Origin: an uncultured Oceanospirillaceae bacterium
GTDB lineage: Bacteria; Pseudomonadota; Gammaproteobacteria; Pseudomonadales; Balneatricaceae
Assembly (NCBI GenBank): GCA_913057435.1
Contig: CAJXNY010000023.1
Span: 1-64,000, forward strand
DNA length: 64,000 nt
Direction: 5' to 3'
This document shows, piece after piece, positions 59,861 to 64,000 of the stretch; positions within the stretch are counted from its first letter, which is position 1; each line of letters begins with the position of its first letter. Under the pieces are notes generated by a model. It saw only the letters and a list, made by a program, of their open reading frames with translations, was not told the origin of the DNA and did no database searches. A program made the translations under genes and the position numbers.

Positions 59861-60125
59861 CTATCAGGCTCCGTCTTTTTATTATCAGATAGATTTTGAT
59901 GTCGCGGTTTTTTATTCGGCTGACTCATGCAGCCGAACAGACAACATAAAACCGTGCAGACAAGCGATTGAAGAAAAGACAAATAAGTCCTGCCAGTGCG
60001 CACAGGAGCTATTAGTCTGGGCCATAGAAAGCCCCCGATTAAGAGGGCGAAATGGCAGGGTTGATAATGAAAAAAACACTGACCTGCATCAAACGACTTT
60101 TCAGCCGTGAGCTAATGAGTTTTTG

Positions 60126-61031
60126 TCATGCACCGGTCATATTGGTTGAGGGAGGCTGACGCGATTGTGACCAGACCATTAGCAGGGCTGCGCTGATCAC
60201 CAGCACGACGCCGAACAGGCTGCGCTGGGTCAGGGTTTCCTGCAGCAGTAACCAGGCCCAGAATATCGAGGCGATGGGTTCCGTGGTGGAGAAGATGGCG
60301 ACATCAAACTGGCGTTGCAGTAAACCGATCCCTTTGATCAGCAGCAGGAAAGGGATAAACGTCGAGATGATGCCCAGCGCCAGTACCATCGACCAGCCAT
60401 AGCGGGACGCGGGCAGCTCTGCCTGACCGGCCAGCACCGGCAGGCTGAAGATCAGCGCTGCACCGATTAACGTCCAGCTGGCACCCGCCAGGGCATCATT
60501 GTGCGGCATCCAGCGCTGTGCACCAATGATATAGCCGCTGTAGAACAGGGCCGAGCCAAGCCCGAACAGGATGCCAGCCCAGCTGATCGCTGTGCGACTG
60601 AAATCAGCATCCAGGGTGAAGTAGATCCCCAGCAGTGCACCCATTAATGCCAGAATTTTACTGGTTGAAAATGATTCCTGACGCTGCATAAAGCCAAGAA
60701 AAAATACCATCAATGGAAATAGACTGAACAACATCACCGTCAGACTGACACTGACCTGCGACAGGGCAGCAAAGTAGCACAGTGAGGCCAGCCCGTTGAT
60801 CACCCCCAGCGTGCCGGCCCCTTTCAGTGGTTTACGCACACGGGGAATACACAGCAGTAGCAACAGGCTGGGCACCAGAAAACGCAGCCACACCAGCCCC
60901 AGAGTGTTGGCGCCATCGGCATAAACGGCGCGGGCAAAGATTGGCTGCAGGCTGAAACACAGTGCGGCAATCAGGATCAGCCCGGCACCGTTGAGGTAGT
61001 GCCGGGTTGGGCTGGGGGGGAAAAGGTTCAT
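60126..61031 (-). CDS. EamA/DMT-family transporter
   Basis: Ten hydrophobic segments; 'GLVWLRFLVPSLLLLLCIPRVRKPL', 'TTEPIASIFWAWLLLQETLTQRSLFGVVLVISAALL'. Confidence 0.92.
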   Translation of the reverse strand: MNLFPPSPTRHYLNGAGLILIAALCFSLQPIFARAVYADGANTLGLVWLRFLVPSLLLLLCIPRVRKPLKGAGTLGVINGLASLCYFAALSQVSVSLTVMLFSLFPLMVFFLGFMQRQESFSTSKILALMGALLGIYFTLDADFSRTAISWAGILFGLGSALFYSGYIIGAQRWMPHNDALAGASWTLIGAALIFSLPVLAGQAELPASRYGWSMVLALGIISTFIPFLLLIKGIGLLQRQFDVAIFSTTEPIASIFWAWLLLQETLTQRSLFGVVLVISAALLMVWSQSRQPPSTNMTGA

Positions 61032-62287
61032 CGCAACCAGTCTTCCTGCCAGGGGTAACTGGACAGCGGCACACAGCCGTCACGGGTGATCAGCACTTGC
61101 TGCTCCAGCTTGATACCTTCCTCACCGCCACGCTCGCCAATATAGCTTTCGACACAGACCACCATATTCTCCTCAAAATGTCCGTTATAACCGGCGCTAC
61201 GCCAGTCTTCTCCCTGATGTGCCACCGCCGGGAATTCGTCGGCCAGCCCCACACCGTGTACCACGCAGCAATAGCGGTTGGGGTAAAACGGTTCGGGGAT
61301 AGGCCAGGCCTGTTCGCTGAATTCGCGATAGCTGAGCCCGGCTTTAAGCAACCCGCTATTGTGCATAACCTGAGCATGGGCGAGCTGGTATAAGCGACGC
61401 TGTTCGGTAGTGGGTGCGACATGGCCGACCGTCCAGGCGCGGGAGATATCAGCGCAGTAACCGTAGGGGCCGATCAGATCGGTGTCGAAGCTGATAATTT
61501 CACCTGCCTGCATCACCCGGTTGCTGGACTCCTGCATCCAGGGGTTGGTGCGCGGCCCCGAGGCCAGCAGGCGGGTTTCGATCCACTCGCCACCGTTGCG
61601 AATGTTTTCGAAATGCAGCCAGGCCCAGAGTTCGTTCTCGGTCATCCCCGGGCGCTGCTCGTCGTGCATGCGCTGGATACCCTGTTCACAGACACGAATA
61701 GTCCAGCGCATCAGTTCCAGCTCGTCGGCAGACTTTATCCGCCGGGCTTCCTCCATCAGGCTGTGGCCCTCAACCAGTGTCAGCCCCGCTTCACGCAGCA
61801 GGTCCAGCCCTTCAAATTCGGCTTTATCTACCGCCAGTCGCTGGTTGTCCGGGCTGTGCTGGTGCAGCAGCTGGCTGATCTCGGTGGCCCATTGCTGCGC
61901 TTTTTCCTGGATACGGTTACCGGCACCAAAGTAACTCCAGTTGAGGGCGGTGCGGATTTCATCAATCTGCTGATTACCGTCCTGCAGGTGCTCGCAGTTA
62001 TGAAACTCCCATAGAATCACCGGCCCTTCGGCAAATACCAGCGCATAGCGGGCAAAGTTATGCAGCGTCCAGACCTGCATATTGGAACTGTCGGTGGCAT
62101 AGCGAATATTGACCGGGTCATAGAGCAGCATGGCGGCGCAGTCACTGGCCAGCAGCTGCTGACGGACCCGTTGCAGCCGGTAGCTGCAGGCGGCCTGGTG
62201 GGTGTCTGCGGACACCGGGTTCTGTAATGGCTGATCACTGCGGGTTATATATTCGTTATGCGGCTCTGGGTGAATATAGCTGGACAT
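61028..62287 (-). CDS. M24 (pita-bread) family metallohydrolase, DddP-related clade; substrate unknown
   Basis: 'DPVNIRYATDSSNMQVWTLHN', 'GGEWIETRLLASGPRTNPW', metal ligands in 'ISFDTDLIGPYGYCADISRAW', 'HGVGLADEFP', 'VVCVESYIG', 'IKLEQQVLIT'. Confidence 0.88.
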   Translation of the reverse strand: MSSYIHPEPHNEYITRSDQPLQNPVSADTHQAACSYRLQRVRQQLLASDCAAMLLYDPVNIRYATDSSNMQVWTLHNFARYALVFAEGPVILWEFHNCEHLQDGNQQIDEIRTALNWSYFGAGNRIQEKAQQWATEISQLLHQHSPDNQRLAVDKAEFEGLDLLREAGLTLVEGHSLMEEARRIKSADELELMRWTIRVCEQGIQRMHDEQRPGMTENELWAWLHFENIRNGGEWIETRLLASGPRTNPWMQESSNRVMQAGEIISFDTDLIGPYGYCADISRAWTVGHVAPTTEQRRLYQLAHAQVMHNSGLLKAGLSYREFSEQAWPIPEPFYPNRYCCVVHGVGLADEFPAVAHQGEDWRSAGYNGHFEENMVVCVESYIGERGGEEGIKLEQQVLITRDGCVPLSSYPWQEDWLR

Positions 62288-62483
62288 GGCGTTGGGCTCT
62301 TATCGTTTTTTGCGCAACGCTACCTGGCTTATAAACAGGGGTAAAACGACGAAAACTCATAAGTCGATGAGTAATCGGCATGGATTAATGATTCTGCGGT
62401 GTCGTTAAAACCAGCCTTTTATTAACCGGGTTTATATGACGCGGACAGGTATTTTTTCGTCGCAAATAATCATCAAACAAACC

Positions 62484-62500
62484 TATGAGTTTTTCTCATA
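62484..62500. promoter_or_regulatory. Candidate operator in divergent M24/Rieske region
   Basis: TATGAG-TTTTT-CTCATA perfect inverted repeat, fits T-N11-A. Confidence 0.5.
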
Positions 62501-62631
62501 ACCTCGCACCTTAAAAATCGTTTTTTTGATTTTTCTCAGCTCATTAATATCCGCTTTATCACGCACCGGGTGCGTAAACCAACAATAACAAAAGCCCGTC
62601 AATGCACAGGCCAGAGGTGGAGAGCCCTTCA

Positions 62632-63819
62632 ATGAGCAACGAAATGCAGAAAATCCCGACCGCAACCCTGGACGCTGTCCGCCAGCCAATCGCCGACGCC
62701 AATGGTATGCCGAATGCGGTTTATGCTGATCCGGCGCTGTTTGAGTTTGAACGTGACAACGTACTGGGTAAAACCTGGGCGGGGTTGTCATTTGCCAGTG
62801 AGCTGCCGAAGAACGGTTTTGCCAAGCCGGTGGATTTTATGGGCCTGCCGCTGGCGATCATGCGTAACCGTGATGGCGAGCTGAAAGTGTTCCACAATAT
62901 CTGCAGCCACCGCGGCATGATCATGCTGCGCGAAGAGACTGAAGTTGAAGGCATGGTGCGTTGTCCGTACCACTCCTGGACCTACGACCTGAATGGCAAC
63001 CTCAAGGGCACGCCGCATATCGGTGGTGTCGGTAAACACACGGCAGAAGGCTTTGTCTGCGAAAAACACGGCCTCAAAGAGGTACGCGCTGAAGTCTGGA
63101 TGGGGATCGTCTTTATCAACCTGTCTGGCGATGCTGAGCCGTTTGCCGACTTTATCGCCCCGCTGGTCAGCCGCTGGGAAGAGTTCGCCGGTAAAGGTGG
63201 TTTTGAGAAGGTCCGCGTGGCACCGACGGGCAGCAATATGGAACTGACCGTTGAGGCTAACTGGAAGCTGGCAGTGGAAAACTACTGTGAAGCTTACCAC
63301 CTGCCATGGGTTCACCCGAGCCTGAACACCTACTCGCCGCTGGATCAGCACTACAACCTGATTGTTAACGACTGGATGTCCGGCCAGGGCACTTACACCT
63401 ATAACCTGTCCGATGTTGCGGGCACCAGCCTGCCACAGTTCGGCGACTGGCCAGAAGACAAAATCCGCCAGGGTGAGTATGTCTCCCTGTATCCGAACGT
63501 GTTGCTGGGCATTCAGGCTGACCACGCTTTCGCCATCATCCTGCAGCCACAGGCTAATAACCGCACGCTGGAAAAACTGCAGCTCTCCTATGTTGGCGAT
63601 AAGGCAACCGGTGATGAGTTTGCTGCCTGCCGCTCCGCCGTGCTGGAAAGCTGGAAGGTGGTGTTTGGTGAAGATGTGTTTGCCGTTGAAGGCATGCAGA
63701 ACGGGCGTAAATCACCGGCCTTTACCGGCGGTGTGTTCTCGCCAGTGCTGGATGCCCCGACCCATCATTTCCACACCTGGGTCGCTGACCAGTACGCCAG
63801 AGCGCAATCTGAAGGTTGA
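62632..63819 (+). CDS. Rieske non-heme iron oxygenase alpha subunit (glycine betaine/quaternary-amine type suggested by context)
   Basis: Rieske 'CSHRGMIMLREETEVEGMVRCPYHSW'; mononuclear Fe site 'ENYCEAYHLPWVHPSL'. Confidence 0.92.
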   Translation: MSNEMQKIPTATLDAVRQPIADANGMPNAVYADPALFEFERDNVLGKTWAGLSFASELPKNGFAKPVDFMGLPLAIMRNRDGELKVFHNICSHRGMIMLREETEVEGMVRCPYHSWTYDLNGNLKGTPHIGGVGKHTAEGFVCEKHGLKEVRAEVWMGIVFINLSGDAEPFADFIAPLVSRWEEFAGKGGFEKVRVAPTGSNMELTVEANWKLAVENYCEAYHLPWVHPSLNTYSPLDQHYNLIVNDWMSGQGTYTYNLSDVAGTSLPQFGDWPEDKIRQGEYVSLYPNVLLGIQADHAFAIILQPQANNRTLEKLQLSYVGDKATGDEFAACRSAVLESWKVVFGEDVFAVEGMQNGRKSPAFTGGVFSPVLDAPTHHFHTWVADQYARAQSEG

Positions 63820-63834
63820 TACGCGATAACCACA

Positions 63835-63867
63835 AGCCCCGGATGGCTTTGCTCTCCGGGGCTTTTT
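63835..63867 (+). terminator. Rho-independent terminator after the Rieske gene
   Basis: AGCCCCGGA-loop-TCCGGGGCT followed by TTTT. Confidence 0.88.
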
Positions 63868-63923
63868 CGCCTCTGATAACAGCATAACCACACAAAAAAT
63901 ACCGATAACAAGAGAGTGCCCCC

Positions 63924-64000
63924 ATGAACCCGACAGATCACTGGCTGAACTTTATTAATGGTGAATGGCTGGATGCCCGCCGCGTTATCGATGTGGATGA
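63924..64000 (+). CDS. N-terminus of an aldehyde dehydrogenase-like protein, truncated by window end
   Basis: Translation MNPTDHWLNFINGEWLDARRVIDVD resembles ALDH N-termini ('NFINGEW'); not in the ORF track because it runs off the edge. Confidence 0.6.
   Translation, partial: MNPTDHWLNFINGEWLDARRVIDVD

Overview
The window is ordinary chromosomal DNA of a marine-type gammaproteobacterium, with a few accessory segments. In order it contains: (1) the 3' part of an IS3-family element with a clear A AAA AAG frameshift site; (2) an IclR / MmsA / Fe-ADH / TRAP (DctPQM) catabolic cluster with a shared TGGAA-N7-TTCCA-type operator candidate; (3) a conserved cell-wall and housekeeping block (proA-nadD-rsfS-rlmH-mrdA-mrdB-mltB-rlpA-dacA-dat-ybeD-lipB, then holA-lptE-leuS on the other strand); (4) a BdlA-like PAS-PAS-MCP protein; (5) a beta-lactamase-fold hydrolase divergent from an HExxH protease; (6) a visibly AT-rich two-gene cassette encoding a clavaminate-synthase-like Fe(II)/2OG oxygenase and an AEC-family permease, the best candidate here for an undescribed small system; (7) a gamma-glutamyl-polyamine (Puu) catabolic region with an NhaC-type transporter, a fused E1alpha-beta plus E2 ketoacid dehydrogenase, a PuuR-like regulator and four AGTGATCA repeats in the puuA/puuD intergenic region; (8) an AraC / ornithine-cyclodeaminase / DadA-like locus where the DadA-like gene carries one in-frame amber stop; (9) a quaternary-amine-type region (BCCT, EamA, DddP-related M24 protein, Rieske oxygenase) with recurring ATGAG/CTCAT motifs. 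No tRNA, rRNA or CRISPR array was recognised. All family calls come from reading motifs in the translations; no database search was run.
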